A stretch of DNA of 64,000 nucleotides from Actinoplanes sichuanensis (lineage in GTDB: Bacteria > Actinomycetota > Actinomycetes > Mycobacteriales > Micromonosporaceae): assembly GCF_033097365.1 (NCBI RefSeq), contig NZ_AP028461.1, positions 7,316,001-7,380,000 on the forward strand, read 5' to 3'. This document shows, piece by piece, positions 31,625 to 41,330 of this stretch (positions are counted from its first letter, which is position 1; each line of letters opens with the position of its first letter). The notes beneath the pieces are model-generated. The model was not told the DNA's origin. It saw only the letters and a list, made by a program, of their open reading frames with translations, and made no database searches. Position numbers and translations under genes: made by a program.

Positions 31625-33102
31625 GCGTGGGTCTCCTCCGTGTGGCGGTTCTCGTTGTCGAGTACCGCCGCGGACGGGCCGGGGTTCATCGCCCGCACCT
31701 CTTCGCCGCCGATTCGCCCGTACGATGACGGACTCTTGATCTTGATCTTGAAGGCCCAGGCGACGCCCGCCGCGAGGATCGCCGGGACCACCGCCACCAG
31801 CGCCGCGTTGGCGCCGAAGGCGGCCCCGGTGAGCAGGGCGATGTTGTCGATGAGCAGGTACAGCACGACGCTCAGCAGGATCAGTGCGAGCCCGCCGGCG
31901 GCGATCGCGACCCGGGAGCCGGAGACGCCCCGGCGACGCAGGAAGTACGCCAGGACGGCGGCCGAGGTGAGCGCCTGCAGGGTCACCACGCCGATCGCGC
32001 CGGGCGTGTTGACCAGCAGGAGCAGCTGGAGGTACGGGTCGGCGCCGGCCAGCGCGAAACCGGCCACCACGACCGCCGCGAGGATCGTCTGCGCGGCACC
32101 GGCCGCCGCCGGGGACAGGAATCGCGGATGGGTACGGCCGAACGCGGCCGGGAGCAGCCCGTCGTGGGCGAGTGAGAAGGCGTACCGGTTGATGGCGTTG
32201 TGGAAGGCCAACTGGGAGGCGAGGACACTGGTCAGCACCAGGACGTACATCAGGTCGCTGGCCCACGCCCCGACGAAGGTGTCCATCGCGGTGAAGAACA
32301 GCCCGGTCGGGTCGGTGCCGGCCGCCTCGACCACCCGCTCGTCACCGAACGCCTGCACGATCGCCCACACCACCAGGCAGTAGAAGAGGCCGAGGAAGGC
32401 GACCGAGGCGTAGGTGGCCCGGGGGATCGAGCGGTCCGGACGGCGCGCCTCACCGCGGTAGAGGGCGGTCGACTCGAAACCCATGAACGCGGCGAAGCAG
32501 AAACCGAGGATGGCGAGCATGCCCGGGCTGGTCACGGCGCTCGGGGTGAACGTACCGGCGGTCAGCTGCCCCTTCGTCAGGACACCGGCGACGAGCAGGG
32601 CCAGGATCGCGGTCTCGGCGATCAGCAGGGTGCCGATCACCTTGGCGCCGACGTCGATGCCACGGCGACCGAGCGCCCAGACACCGGCGATGCCGATCGC
32701 CGTGAAGATCCACCAGGGTGCCCCGGTTCCGGTGAACCGCGTCCAGGCGCCCGCGAACTGCACGCCGAGCAGGCCGTACACCCCGATCTGCAGGGCGTTG
32801 TAGGAGAGCACGGCGAGCAGGCCGGCGGCGGCGCCCAACGGGCGGCCGAGACCCAGGGTGATGTACGAGTAGAAGGCCCCCGCGCCACGCGTGTGCCGGG
32901 TCATCGCCGTGAAACCGACCGCGAAGACGGTCAGGACGAGACCGGCGAGCAGATAGCCGACCGGCGCCCCGATGCCCCCGATCGACACCGCGAGCGGCGC
33001 CACCCCGGTCATGACGGTCAGCGGGGCCGCGGCCGCGACCACGAGAAACGTGATTCCGGCAGCGCCGAGCGCACCGGTCTTGAGTCGAGCTTGCTCCGCC
33101 AC
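31621..33102 (-). CDS. APC-superfamily amino acid or amine permease
   Basis: A 493-residue inner-membrane transporter with about 12 to 14 helices. The first reads GALGAAGITFLVVAAAAPLTVMTG, typical of the amino acid-polyamine-organocation fold, and RHTRGAGAFYSYITLGLGRPLG is the conserved helix 2-3 region. The C-terminus ends in a hydrophilic tail. GAGGAGG precedes GTG 33102 and fixes the start. It heads an operon with the YtcJ-like amidohydrolase. Substrate not known; the pairing suggests an amide or amino compound. A near-perfect dyad 33 bp upstream may be an operator. Confidence 0.86.
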   Translation of the reverse strand: MAEQARLKTGALGAAGITFLVVAAAAPLTVMTGVAPLAVSIGGIGAPVGYLLAGLVLTVFAVGFTAMTRHTRGAGAFYSYITLGLGRPLGAAAGLLAVLSYNALQIGVYGLLGVQFAGAWTRFTGTGAPWWIFTAIGIAGVWALGRRGIDVGAKVIGTLLIAETAILALLVAGVLTKGQLTAGTFTPSAVTSPGMLAILGFCFAAFMGFESTALYRGEARRPDRSIPRATYASVAFLGLFYCLVVWAIVQAFGDERVVEAAGTDPTGLFFTAMDTFVGAWASDLMYVLVLTSVLASQLAFHNAINRYAFSLAHDGLLPAAFGRTHPRFLSPAAAGAAQTILAAVVVAGFALAGADPYLQLLLLVNTPGAIGVVTLQALTSAAVLAYFLRRRGVSGSRVAIAAGGLALILLSVVLYLLIDNIALLTGAAFGANAALVAVVPAILAAGVAWAFKIKIKSPSSYGRIGGEEVRAMNPGPSAAVLDNENRHTEETHA

Positions 33103-33134
33103 GCGGGCCTCCTCATCCGAAGTGGCGCCACGTT

Positions 33135-33153
33135 AATCGAATGCCATTCGGTT
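33135..33153. promoter_or_regulatory. Near-perfect dyad upstream of the APC permease
   Basis: AATCGAATGCCATTCGGTT has CGAATG/CATTCG arms around one base and extends to 9-bp arms with one mismatch. It lies in the divergent promoter between the permease and the large membrane-protein gene. TetR proteins often bind such sites; the nearby tetR is a candidate. Confidence 0.45.
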
Positions 33154-33259
33154 AGTGAAGACCTGGAGCAACATTGTTAACGGGCGGGAAACGTCTACCC
33201 GGATTTGCATCGGTGCGCAAAGCTGGCGGTCCCTGCTCGCACTTCCGCCCGGGACGGCC

Positions 33260-36200
33260 GTGACCACCTCGTATCCCTGCCCTCGATGCGGCGCCGCCGC
33301 GTCCCTCCCCGACGGATGCCCGGCCTGCGGCGCCGGACCCGACCCGGACGCCGCCGAGGTCATCCGACTGGACGCCGAGATCGCCGAGCTGACCCGGCAG
33401 CTGCACGACGCTCGCGCTCAGGTCACCGCCCTCGACCGGAAGCTGCACGACACCCGCGCCGTCCGCAACCAGACCGCGGCCCGGGTGGTCGCCGGTCGAG
33501 GGCCCGCCCCGGCGCCGGTTCCGGTCGCCGTCCTCGCCCCGATCGCGTCCGCTCCCCCGGTCGAACCCCGGCTCAGCACACTCACCGTGCAGAACGTCCT
33601 GTTCATCATCGGCGGGCTGCTGCTCGTGGTGGCGGCCGCCGTGTTCACCGCCGTGGCGTGGGCGCAGGTCGGCGTCACCGGTCGGGCGCTGTTGCTCACC
33701 GGGGCCACCGTCGCGGTGCTCGCGGTGCCGCCGTTCGCGGTCCGGCGCGGCCTCACGGCCGCCGCCGAAACCCTCGCCGCCGTCGGCCTGCTGATGATCC
33801 TTCTCGACGGTTATGCGGCGTGGGCGGTCGACTTCCTGTGGGTACGGCTCCTCGACCCGTGGGGGTACGCGGCCGCGGTGCTCGCGTTCACCTCGGCCGT
33901 CGCGGTCGGGTACTCGTCTCTGACGAAGCTCCGTGGACCGCGGATCGCCGCCCTGCTGATGGGGCAGCCGGTGCTTCCGCTGCTGGCCGCGGCCGGCGAT
34001 GTCGGTCTCGTCTGGTGGTCGGCGGCCTTCACCGGCACGGCCGCGCTCGACCTCGCGGCCCTGCGGCTGCGGGCCGCCCGGTTCACGGTCGGCGGGTTCG
34101 GCGGGCTCGCATCCGTCTGCGCCGTCGTCACCGGCGGGGTGGGCGCGTGCGTCGCCCTCCGCGATCTGGCCTCCACCGACCGGCCCGGCGCGGCCGCGGT
34201 CGCCGGGGTCGCGCTCCTCCTGCCGTTCATCCTGCTGCTGGTCTGGGCGTTGATGATCCGGAAGCCGTTCGCTCAAGCCGTCGCGGCGGGTCTCGTGGTC
34301 GTCGTCGCGGGGGTCGCGGGGACACGCTGGGCCTGGACGCTGCCGATCGACTTCCACGACTCCGGATGGCAGGCCGGCCGCCTCGCGGCCGTCGCCCTCG
34401 TCCTCGCCGCGGTGACCGCCCTGCTGCCCCGCACCCGGCCCCTGATCGCCCCAGCCTCCACCCTCGCGCCCGCGCCTCCTGCGCCACCGTCGGCCGCGGG
34501 TTCCCCCTCCACCGATGCCGCCCGGCTCACCTCCGCGGCGCCTTCCTCCACGACCTCGCCCTCCGCCGATCCCGGCCCGCTCACCTCCGCGGCGCCTTCG
34601 GAGGTCTCGACTGGGGCCCGATCCGTCTCGGGTTCCTCCGGCTTGCCGGTCTCGCCCCTTTCTTCCGGACCTTCCAGACATTTCGGCGACTCGCCGGGGG
34701 TTTCCGGGCTGCGGCGGTGGGTCCGTGGTGAGGTCGGGTTCGGGGCCTGGATCGGGGCGCTTCTCGTCGCGGCGGCTCCCGCCGCAACGGTGCTGCTGGC
34801 CGCGGCCGCCGGGGGTGTCCGCAGCGTGCAGGCGGCCCGGCCGGTCTTCGAGGCCCCGCTCGACCGGGGCGTCGACGGGCCGGGCACCGATCTGCTGGTC
34901 GCCGCTTCGGTGACCGCTGTCGCGTACGCGCTGATGCTGCCTCGCCGGACCCTCGCGAACCTGGGCCTCACCGCCCTCGCGGTGGTCGGGTTGATCGTTC
35001 CGGCCGCCTTCGGGTTGGCGTGGTGGACCGCCACGGTGGCCGGGCTCGTCGTCGCCGTGGTCGCGCTGGGTCTCGCCGCGCGGGCCCACACGCCGACCGA
35101 TGTCGGATACCGGGTCGTGTTCTGCCTGGCCGGGGCCACGCATGCGATTCTCACCGGGGTCGGGAGCGCGAATGTCATCGCCGCCGTGTCCGGGCTGATC
35201 ACCGTGCTCGGTGTCGGCGTCGCTCTCGCGTTGCGCGACTCCTCCCGGAAGACCGATGTGGGGGCCGGAGCGATGGTCGCCGGGCTCCTGGCCGCCCCGG
35301 CGACGGTGTGGCTGGTGCTGTTCGCGGCGGAGGTTCCGGTCACCTGGCGGGTCCGGGTGACGCTCGGCGTGGCGGCACTGCTCTGTCTCGTCGCGCATGC
35401 GGTGCACCGGCGGATTCCGGTGTACGGCCGGCAGGCGCTCGGGGTCGCGCTCGTGGTGGTCGGCTTCGCACCGGCCTGGGCGGCGCCCGGCTCGGACCCC
35501 GCGGTGCTCTACTCGGCGGCGGCGCTCCTGCTGATCGTCACGCTGCTGCCGCTACCCGACGCCCGCACCGCGGCCGGTGCCGTCGCCGCGGTGCTGCCCG
35601 GGCTGGCACTGCTCGCGGTCACCGCCACGGACCTGGCCGTCGTGCTCCTCGAACCCTGGACCGCCCTCCGGGACGTCTGGTCCGGGCTTCCACCGCAGCA
35701 GTCGCCGGTCGCCTGGTCGAACGTCGCCGCCCTCGCCGCCGCCGGGCTGGCGGCCTCCACCGGTGGCCGGCTGCTCGCCCGGACGGGGTCGCTCGTGATG
35801 GCTTTCGCGCCGGTCGGGGCGACCACTTCGGACTCCGCGACCACCCACTCCGGACCTGGCGAGCCACTCCCCGACGGCCCGGAACCGGTCCGGGCCGCGG
35901 CTTCGGCATCGGGTACGGCTTCGGACGTCGACGAGAATCCGGTCCCGGCCGGCGTTCCGGCTTCGGCGCGGGTGGTGGCGGCCTGTGCGGCTCTGCCGTT
36001 CGTCGCGGTGCTGGTGCCGCTCATTTTCGCGGCCGGCGGCCTGGCCTGGCCCGCGGTTCCGATCGCCGGGCTGGTCACCGGGCTGGGCGGGCTGCTCGCG
36101 GTGGCGCTGGCGCCGGGCCGGCACACGGTGGGGAACCTGCTCGCGGTGCTCTTCGGGGCACTCGCCGCGGCCGGGGTGGCCGGGTCGGCGGCGGGGCACG

Positions 36201-37099
36201 GGGCGACCGTCGCCGCCTTCACTCTCGTCCTGGTGACCGGGCTGGTCGCCGGTGTCCACGGGCGGGCTGAGTTCGACCGGGTCGCCGGCTGGCTCGCCGG
36301 GTCCGTTTCGGTGGTGGTCGTCGCGTACACCATCGCCGATCTCGCCGACCTCGGCCTCGCCGGACCGCCGCTCCTCGTCCTCACCGCGGCGGCCGCGGTG
36401 ATCGGCCTGGAATGGCTCCTCGCCGGGCGTCGGCCCGCCGAGGCCTGGGCTCCGCTGGTCGTCGGGCACGGGTCGGCGCTGGTGGCGGTGCTCCTCACCG
36501 GGGACGACCTCGGGTGGGCGGCGCTGGTGTGCAAACTGTGGGCGCTGGTGCTCACCGTCCGGGCGTTGCGGCCCGGTGAGACCCGCCGGTTCGGGTACGG
36601 GATGGCCGCCGGCTCGGTGGCGCTCGTCGGCTGGTGGCTGCTGCTGACCTCACGAGACGTCGAGACCACCGAGATCTACACGCTTCCGGCCGCCGCCCTG
36701 GCCCTCGCCGCCGGCTGGTTCGCCCGCCGGAACCGGCCCGAACTGCCGTCCTGGAGCGCCTACGGCGCCGCGCTGGCCGCCGCGTTCCTGCCCACCCTCG
36801 CCGTCATCGCGAACACCACCGCCGACGAACCGCAATACCTGCGGCGGCTCCTCCTCGGGGTGGGTGCGCTGGTGGTGCTGGTCGTCGGCGCCCGGGCCCG
36901 TCTGCAGGCCCCGGTGGTCACCGGCGGCGCGACGCTGCTGCTCGTCGCGCTGCACGAACTGATCCAGTTCTGGGATCTGGTGCCGCGCTGGGCGCCGCTC
37001 GCGATCGGTGGTCTGCTCCTGGTCGGTATCGCCACCACCATGGAACAGCGCCGCCGGGACCTGGCCCGCCTCCGGACAGCCATCGCCGGCATGGCCTGA
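33260..37099 (+). CDS. Giant zinc-ribbon polytopic membrane protein (SCO7613-C-terminal-like)
   Basis: A 1,279-residue protein. An N-terminal zinc ribbon has two CxxC pairs (Cys7/10 and Cys20/23), followed by a short coiled coil (EIAELTRQLHDARAQVTALDRKL) and some 30 to 40 hydrophobic helices, interrupted near residues 400-490 and 860-910 by Ser/Thr/Pro-rich hydrophilic loops. The layout fits the actinobacterial group that NCBI labels SCO7613 C-terminal domain-containing membrane protein; I name it from memory. No catalytic motif is visible and the function is unknown. GTG 33260 places the zinc ribbon at the N-terminus; an in-frame start 105 nt earlier lies in the promoter region. Confidence 0.75.
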   Translation: MTTSYPCPRCGAAASLPDGCPACGAGPDPDAAEVIRLDAEIAELTRQLHDARAQVTALDRKLHDTRAVRNQTAARVVAGRGPAPAPVPVAVLAPIASAPPVEPRLSTLTVQNVLFIIGGLLLVVAAAVFTAVAWAQVGVTGRALLLTGATVAVLAVPPFAVRRGLTAAAETLAAVGLLMILLDGYAAWAVDFLWVRLLDPWGYAAAVLAFTSAVAVGYSSLTKLRGPRIAALLMGQPVLPLLAAAGDVGLVWWSAAFTGTAALDLAALRLRAARFTVGGFGGLASVCAVVTGGVGACVALRDLASTDRPGAAAVAGVALLLPFILLLVWALMIRKPFAQAVAAGLVVVVAGVAGTRWAWTLPIDFHDSGWQAGRLAAVALVLAAVTALLPRTRPLIAPASTLAPAPPAPPSAAGSPSTDAARLTSAAPSSTTSPSADPGPLTSAAPSEVSTGARSVSGSSGLPVSPLSSGPSRHFGDSPGVSGLRRWVRGEVGFGAWIGALLVAAAPAATVLLAAAAGGVRSVQAARPVFEAPLDRGVDGPGTDLLVAASVTAVAYALMLPRRTLANLGLTALAVVGLIVPAAFGLAWWTATVAGLVVAVVALGLAARAHTPTDVGYRVVFCLAGATHAILTGVGSANVIAAVSGLITVLGVGVALALRDSSRKTDVGAGAMVAGLLAAPATVWLVLFAAEVPVTWRVRVTLGVAALLCLVAHAVHRRIPVYGRQALGVALVVVGFAPAWAAPGSDPAVLYSAAALLLIVTLLPLPDARTAAGAVAAVLPGLALLAVTATDLAVVLLEPWTALRDVWSGLPPQQSPVAWSNVAALAAAGLAASTGGRLLARTGSLVMAFAPVGATTSDSATTHSGPGEPLPDGPEPVRAAASASGTASDVDENPVPAGVPASARVVAACAALPFVAVLVPLIFAAGGLAWPAVPIAGLVTGLGGLLAVALAPGRHTVGNLLAVLFGALAAAGVAGSAAGHGATVAAFTLVLVTGLVAGVHGRAEFDRVAGWLAGSVSVVVVAYTIADLADLGLAGPPLLVLTAAAAVIGLEWLLAGRRPAEAWAPLVVGHGSALVAVLLTGDDLGWAALVCKLWALVLTVRALRPGETRRFGYGMAAGSVALVGWWLLLTSRDVETTEIYTLPAAALALAAGWFARRNRPELPSWSAYGAALAAAFLPTLAVIANTTADEPQYLRRLLLGVGALVVLVVGARARLQAPVVTGGATLLLVALHELIQFWDLVPRWAPLAIGGLLLVGIATTMEQRRRDLARLRTAIAGMA

Positions 37100-37136
37100 C
37101 CCGACCCGGCTCGGCCGGCCCGCGGAGGGTGGGGCG

Positions 37137-40100
37137 TCAGTAGACGTCTCGGACGTAGCGCTTCTCGGTGGCCAACTGCTTCAGGTAGGCGGTGGCCGCC
37201 TCGGTGTCCAGGCGGCCGTGGTTGACGGCGATGTCGTGCAGGGCCTGGTCCACGTCGCGGGCCATCCGGCTGGCGTCGCCGCACACGTAGAAGTGGGCGC
37301 CCGCCTGCAGCCAGGCCCACAGCATGGCGCCCTTCTCACGCATCCGGTCCTGAACATAGATCTTGGACCGCTGGTCGCGAGAGAACGCCACGTCGAAGCG
37401 GCTCAGGATGCCGTCGGCGCGTAGGGCCTCCAGTTCCTCGGCGTAGTAGAAGTCGGTGCTGCTGCGCTGTTCACCGAAGAACAGCCAGTTGCCGCCGGGC
37501 GCGCCGGTGGCCTGACGTTCGTGCAGGAAGCCGAGGAACGGGGCGACACCGGTGCCGGGACCCACCATGATCATCGGCGTATTCGGGTCGGCCGGGATCC
37601 GGAAGTGTGGCGCCTTCTGCACGAAGACCGGCACGTCGACGCCGGCCGGGGCGTCGGCCAGGTGGGTGGAGCAGACGCCCTTGCGGGAGCGGCCCCGATG
37701 GTTGTCGAAGCGGACCACCGAGACGGTGAGGCTGACCAGGTTCGGGTCGGTGACCGGGGTCGAACTGATCGAGTAGTGCCGGGGCTGGAGTTTCTTGAGG
37801 ACGTCGGACAGTTCCTGGGCGGTGACGTCGATCGGGTGTTCGGCGAGCACGTCGACGGCCTGCCGGCCCCAGGTCCACTTGGCGAGTTCGCCCTTGTTGT
37901 CGCTGCGCAGCAGGGTCTTGAGCTGGCCGGAGCCGCTGCGTTCGGCGACGAACCGCAGCAGGTCGGTGGTGACCCGGGTGATGTCGAGGTGCCTGGTCAG
38001 CGCGTCGAGGAGGGCCACGTCGCCGACCCGGTCGAGGGTGACGACGGTGTCCGCGGCCAGGCCGGTCACGTCGAGCCACTCGGTGACCAGTTCGGGGCAG
38101 TTGACCGGCCAGACGCCGAGCGCGTCACCGGCCCGGTAGTCGATCATCCCGCCGGTGTCGAAGGTGAACTGCCGGACCTCCTTGGCCGACCCGGGCCGGC
38201 TGAGCAGCCGATTACCGACCAGCGACGCGGTGACCGGCGCGGCTTTCAACGGCGCGGCGGAGGGGGCGGCGGGCACGACCGGGGAGGAGGTCAGGGCGGC
38301 CAGCACCGAGGCGAGCCAGCCGTCGGCGGTCTCCTCGAAATCGGGCTCGCAGTCGGCCCGCGGGGCCAGCCGGACCGCGCCGAGTTCGGCGAGCCGTTCG
38401 TCGAGACGCCGCCCGTGCCCGCAGAAGTCGTCGTAGTTGGAGTCGCCGAAGGCGAGCACCGCGTACCGCTGCCCGTCGAGGCGCGGCGCCCCGTCACCGG
38501 CGAGCGAGTCCCAGAACGTGCTCCCGTTGTCGGGCGCGTCCCCGTCACCGAACGTGCTGGTCACCACGAGCACGTCGGCACCGGGATCGAGCAGGTCGGC
38601 GGCCGGCCCGTCCATCCCGAGCACGCTCACCTGCCGCCCGGTCTCGGCGAGACGCCCGGCCACGGTCCGCGCGAAGTCTTCGGCGTTGCCGGTCTGCGAC
38701 GCCCACAGCACCTGCAGGCGAGCCGTCGCCGGCTGGTGCAGGGCGAGATCGACACCCGGCGGCGGTACGGGTGAGAGCACCCCCGCGAGCAGCCCGTTGA
38801 CCCACATGGCCGTGGCCCGGTCGAACGGCGCGTTCTCGGGCAGCGCCGCCGGGGCGGGCCGCAGGGTGGCCCCGGCCAGGAACCCGGCGAGATACCGCCG
38901 CTGCCCCTCGTCGAGCACCGGCGGCGCCGGGTCGAGCCCGAGCCGGGCGAGCACCGCGTTGGCCTCGACGGACAGCGCCGCCTCGGCGATCGAGTGCCCG
39001 GCCGGCGGGGTGACGGCCGGGGGCGGCGCGGCGGCGACCCGGGTGAGCGAGACCGCGCACACCTTGAGCTCCGGCTGGAACGAGATCGGGTCGACGGCGT
39101 CGCTGGTGACCGCGTTGACGCTGACGTACTCGCCGAACAGGTCGTTCCAGTGCATCGGCGCGAAGCAGGTGCCGGGCAGCACCCGGTCGGTGACCACGGC
39201 CGGCAGCACGGCCCGTCCGCGGCGGGACGCGATCTCCACCAGGTCACCGGCGGCGATCTCATACAACTCGGCGTCGACCGCGTTGATCTCCAGGAACGGC
39301 TTCGGGTTGAGCCGGTTCAGCTTCGCGATCTTGCCGGTCTTGGTCATGGTGTGCCACTGATGCTGGAGTCGGCCGGTGTTGAGGACGAACGGGTAATCGT
39401 CGTCGGGCAGCTCGGCCGGGTCGGTGTGCGGGCGGGCGTGGAAGACCGCCTTGCCGCCGGGGGTGGCGAAACGCAGCCCGCCGTCGGCGGTGCGGTAGCG
39501 GATCGGGTTCCGGTCCGGGCCGTCCGGGGCGGCGGGCCACTGGACCGGGCCCCGGGCCAGACGTTCGTAGGTGACGCCGCGGAGGTCGTACCCCGTCTGC
39601 GGGTTGGCGAAGTTCTTGATCTCCTCGAGGATCTCCTCGGCCGAACCGTAGGTGAAGGCCTCGCGGTAACCCATCTCGACCGCGATCCGGGCGATGATCT
39701 GCCAGTCGGGCAGCGCCTCGCCCGGCGGCGGGACCACCGGGTGGACCAGGGTGAGGTTGCGCTCCGAATTGATCATGATGCCGTCGGCCTCGGACCACAT
39801 GGCCGCGGGCAGCGCGATGTCGGCGTAGGCGTTGGTCTCGGTCTCGGCGAACGCGTCCTGGGTGATCACCAGTTCGGCGGCTTCCAGACCGGCGATCACC
39901 GTCTTGCGGTTGCCGACCGAGGCGACCGGGTTGGTGCAGACCACCCAGCAGGCCTTGATCCGCCCGGCGGCCATCTGCTCGAACATGTCGACGGTGCCCC
40001 GGCCGACGTCGGTGCGCAGGGTGCCGGCCGGCACGCCCCAGACCTTCTCGGTGAATTCGCGATCGGCTGGAACCAGCACGGACCGCTGGCCGGGCAGCCC

Positions 40101-41156
40101 CGGGCCCATGTAGCCCATCTCGCGGCCGCCCATCGCGTTGGGCTGGCCGGTGAGCGAGAACGGGCCGCTGCCGGTACGGCAGATCGCGCCGGTCGCCAGG
40201 TGCAGGTTGATCAGGGCGTTGGTGTTCCAGGTGCCGTGGGTGCTCTGGTTGAGTCCCATGGTCCACAGGCTGACCCAGTTCGCGGCGGCGCCGATCCACC
40301 CGGCCGCCGTCCGGATGTCGTCCTCGGCGAGGCCGGTCAGTTCAGCGACCCGGTCCGGGGTGTAGTCGGCGAGGAACGACGGCATCACCTCCCAGCCCTC
40401 GGTCCACGACTCGATGAAGTCCAGGTCCGGCGTGATCAACCCGAGCAGGCCGTTGAGCAGGGCCAGGTCGGTGCCCGGCCGGATCTGCAGGAACAGATCG
40501 GCCTTCTCGGCGGTGGCGGTACGGCGCGGGTCGACGACGATCAGCCTGGCGCCGGCCTTGACCCGTTCCATCATCCGCAGGAAGAGGATCGGGTGGCAGT
40601 CGGCCATGTTCGAACCGATCACCAGGAACACGTCGGCGTGGTCGAGGTCGTCGTAGGAGCCGGGCGGCCCGTCCGCGCCCAGCGACAGCTTGTAGCCGGT
40701 GCCCGCACTGGCCATGCACAGCCGCGAGTTGGACTCGATGTTGTTGGTCCCGATGTAGCCCTTGACCAGCTTGTTCGCCAGGTACTGCGCCTCCAGGGTC
40801 ATCTGACCGGAGACGTACATGGCGAAGGCGTCCGGGCCGTGCTCGTCGACTATCGCGCGCAGCCGGCGGGCGGTCTCGCTGATCGCCGCGTCCACGCCCA
40901 ACGGTGCCGGGGTGGCGCCCCGGTCGGCGCGGACCAGCGCGGTGTCCAGTCGGCCGGTCGCGGCGAGCAGGTCGGCGCTGGTCGCGCCCTTGGTGCAGAG
41001 GCGTCCCGCGTTCGCCGGGTGGTCCCGGTCGCCGCTCGCCTTGATCACCTTCAGCGGGCCGTCGTCCTGGCGCGCTACGTCGAGCACCATCCCACAGCCG
41101 ACGCCGCAGTACCCGCACACGGTTCGCACCTGGGTGACATCGGCAGCCACGGACAC
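37137..41156 (-). CDS. Assimilatory nitrate reductase fused to a CysJ-like flavoprotein
   Basis: A 1,339-residue bifunctional protein. Residues 1-700 are a molybdopterin oxidoreductase with a [4Fe-4S] site (Cys14, 17, 21 and 54) and bis-MGD binding segments, as in NasC/NarB nitrate reductases. Residues 815-955 are a flavodoxin ([17 protein letters not shown]); 985-1180 an FAD domain with RHYSISSTP; 1190-1339 an NADPH domain with [12 protein letters not shown] and the closing [13 protein letters not shown] electrons can thus pass FAD, FMN and Fe-S to Mo and reduce nitrate to nitrite in one chain. The fusion is known in actinobacteria. GAAGG lies before GTG 41156, and a GlnR-type box lies upstream. 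Confidence 0.88.
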   Translation of the reverse strand: MSVAADVTQVRTVCGYCGVGCGMVLDVARQDDGPLKVIKASGDRDHPANAGRLCTKGATSADLLAATGRLDTALVRADRGATPAPLGVDAAISETARRLRAIVDEHGPDAFAMYVSGQMTLEAQYLANKLVKGYIGTNNIESNSRLCMASAGTGYKLSLGADGPPGSYDDLDHADVFLVIGSNMADCHPILFLRMMERVKAGARLIVVDPRRTATAEKADLFLQIRPGTDLALLNGLLGLITPDLDFIESWTEGWEVMPSFLADYTPDRVAELTGLAEDDIRTAAGWIGAAANWVSLWTMGLNQSTHGTWNTNALINLHLATGAICRTGSGPFSLTGQPNAMGGREMGYMGPGLPGQRSVLVPADREFTEKVWGVPAGTLRTDVGRGTVDMFEQMAAGRIKACWVVCTNPVASVGNRKTVIAGLEAAELVITQDAFAETETNAYADIALPAAMWSEADGIMINSERNLTLVHPVVPPPGEALPDWQIIARIAVEMGYREAFTYGSAEEILEEIKNFANPQTGYDLRGVTYERLARGPVQWPAAPDGPDRNPIRYRTADGGLRFATPGGKAVFHARPHTDPAELPDDDYPFVLNTGRLQHQWHTMTKTGKIAKLNRLNPKPFLEINAVDAELYEIAAGDLVEIASRRGRAVLPAVVTDRVLPGTCFAPMHWNDLFGEYVSVNAVTSDAVDPISFQPELKVCAVSLTRVAAAPPPAVTPPAGHSIAEAALSVEANAVLARLGLDPAPPVLDEGQRRYLAGFLAGATLRPAPAALPENAPFDRATAMWVNGLLAGVLSPVPPPGVDLALHQPATARLQVLWASQTGNAEDFARTVAGRLAETGRQVSVLGMDGPAADLLDPGADVLVVTSTFGDGDAPDNGSTFWDSLAGDGAPRLDGQRYAVLAFGDSNYDDFCGHGRRLDERLAELGAVRLAPRADCEPDFEETADGWLASVLAALTSSPVVPAAPSAAPLKAAPVTASLVGNRLLSRPGSAKEVRQFTFDTGGMIDYRAGDALGVWPVNCPELVTEWLDVTGLAADTVVTLDRVGDVALLDALTRHLDITRVTTDLLRFVAERSGSGQLKTLLRSDNKGELAKWTWGRQAVDVLAEHPIDVTAQELSDVLKKLQPRHYSISSTPVTDPNLVSLTVSVVRFDNHRGRSRKGVCSTHLADAPAGVDVPVFVQKAPHFRIPADPNTPMIMVGPGTGVAPFLGFLHERQATGAPGGNWLFFGEQRSSTDFYYAEELEALRADGILSRFDVAFSRDQRSKIYVQDRMREKGAMLWAWLQAGAHFYVCGDASRMARDVDQALHDIAVNHGRLDTEAATAYLKQLATEKRYVRDVY

Positions 41157-41199
41157 CCCTTCAAACGTTTAGCTTGCCCACCAAACCTAGAAAGCCCCG

Positions 41200-41237
41200 G
41201 TTTCCACGTGGTCACTTGAAAGTGCGTCGCCGATTAC
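41200..41237 (-). promoter_or_regulatory. GlnR-type nitrogen box upstream of nitrate reductase
   Basis: Read on the minus strand: GTAAT-N6-CGCAC-N6-GTGAC-N6-GAAAC. The actinobacterial GlnR consensus is gTnAc-N6-GaAAc repeated. The second half is a perfect match and the first a-box matches 4 of 5, with exact spacing. It ends 44 bp before the start codon. Confidence 0.7.
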
Positions 41238-41274
41238 CCGAAGGTCACCTCCCCGGCCCGACCGTTGTGAGGCA

Positions 41275-41318
41275 CGAAAAAGCCCGCACCATCGCCGGAG
41301 TCTGCGATGGTACGGGCT
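41275..41318 (-). terminator. Intrinsic terminator after the DUF3068 gene
   Basis: Minus strand: AGCCCG-ACCATCGC arms pair with GCGATGGT-CGGGCT (41281-41318, one mismatched position), followed by CTTTTTC. It lies 12 nt after the stop of the gene at 41331. One of the few terminators here with a clear T-run. Confidence 0.85.
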
Positions 41319-41330
41319 CAGTCGAAACGG

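Noticed and set aside
30029..32383. 784-codon plus-strand frame opposite the amidohydrolase and permease
   Set aside because: No protein-like features; both minus-strand genes are well supported.
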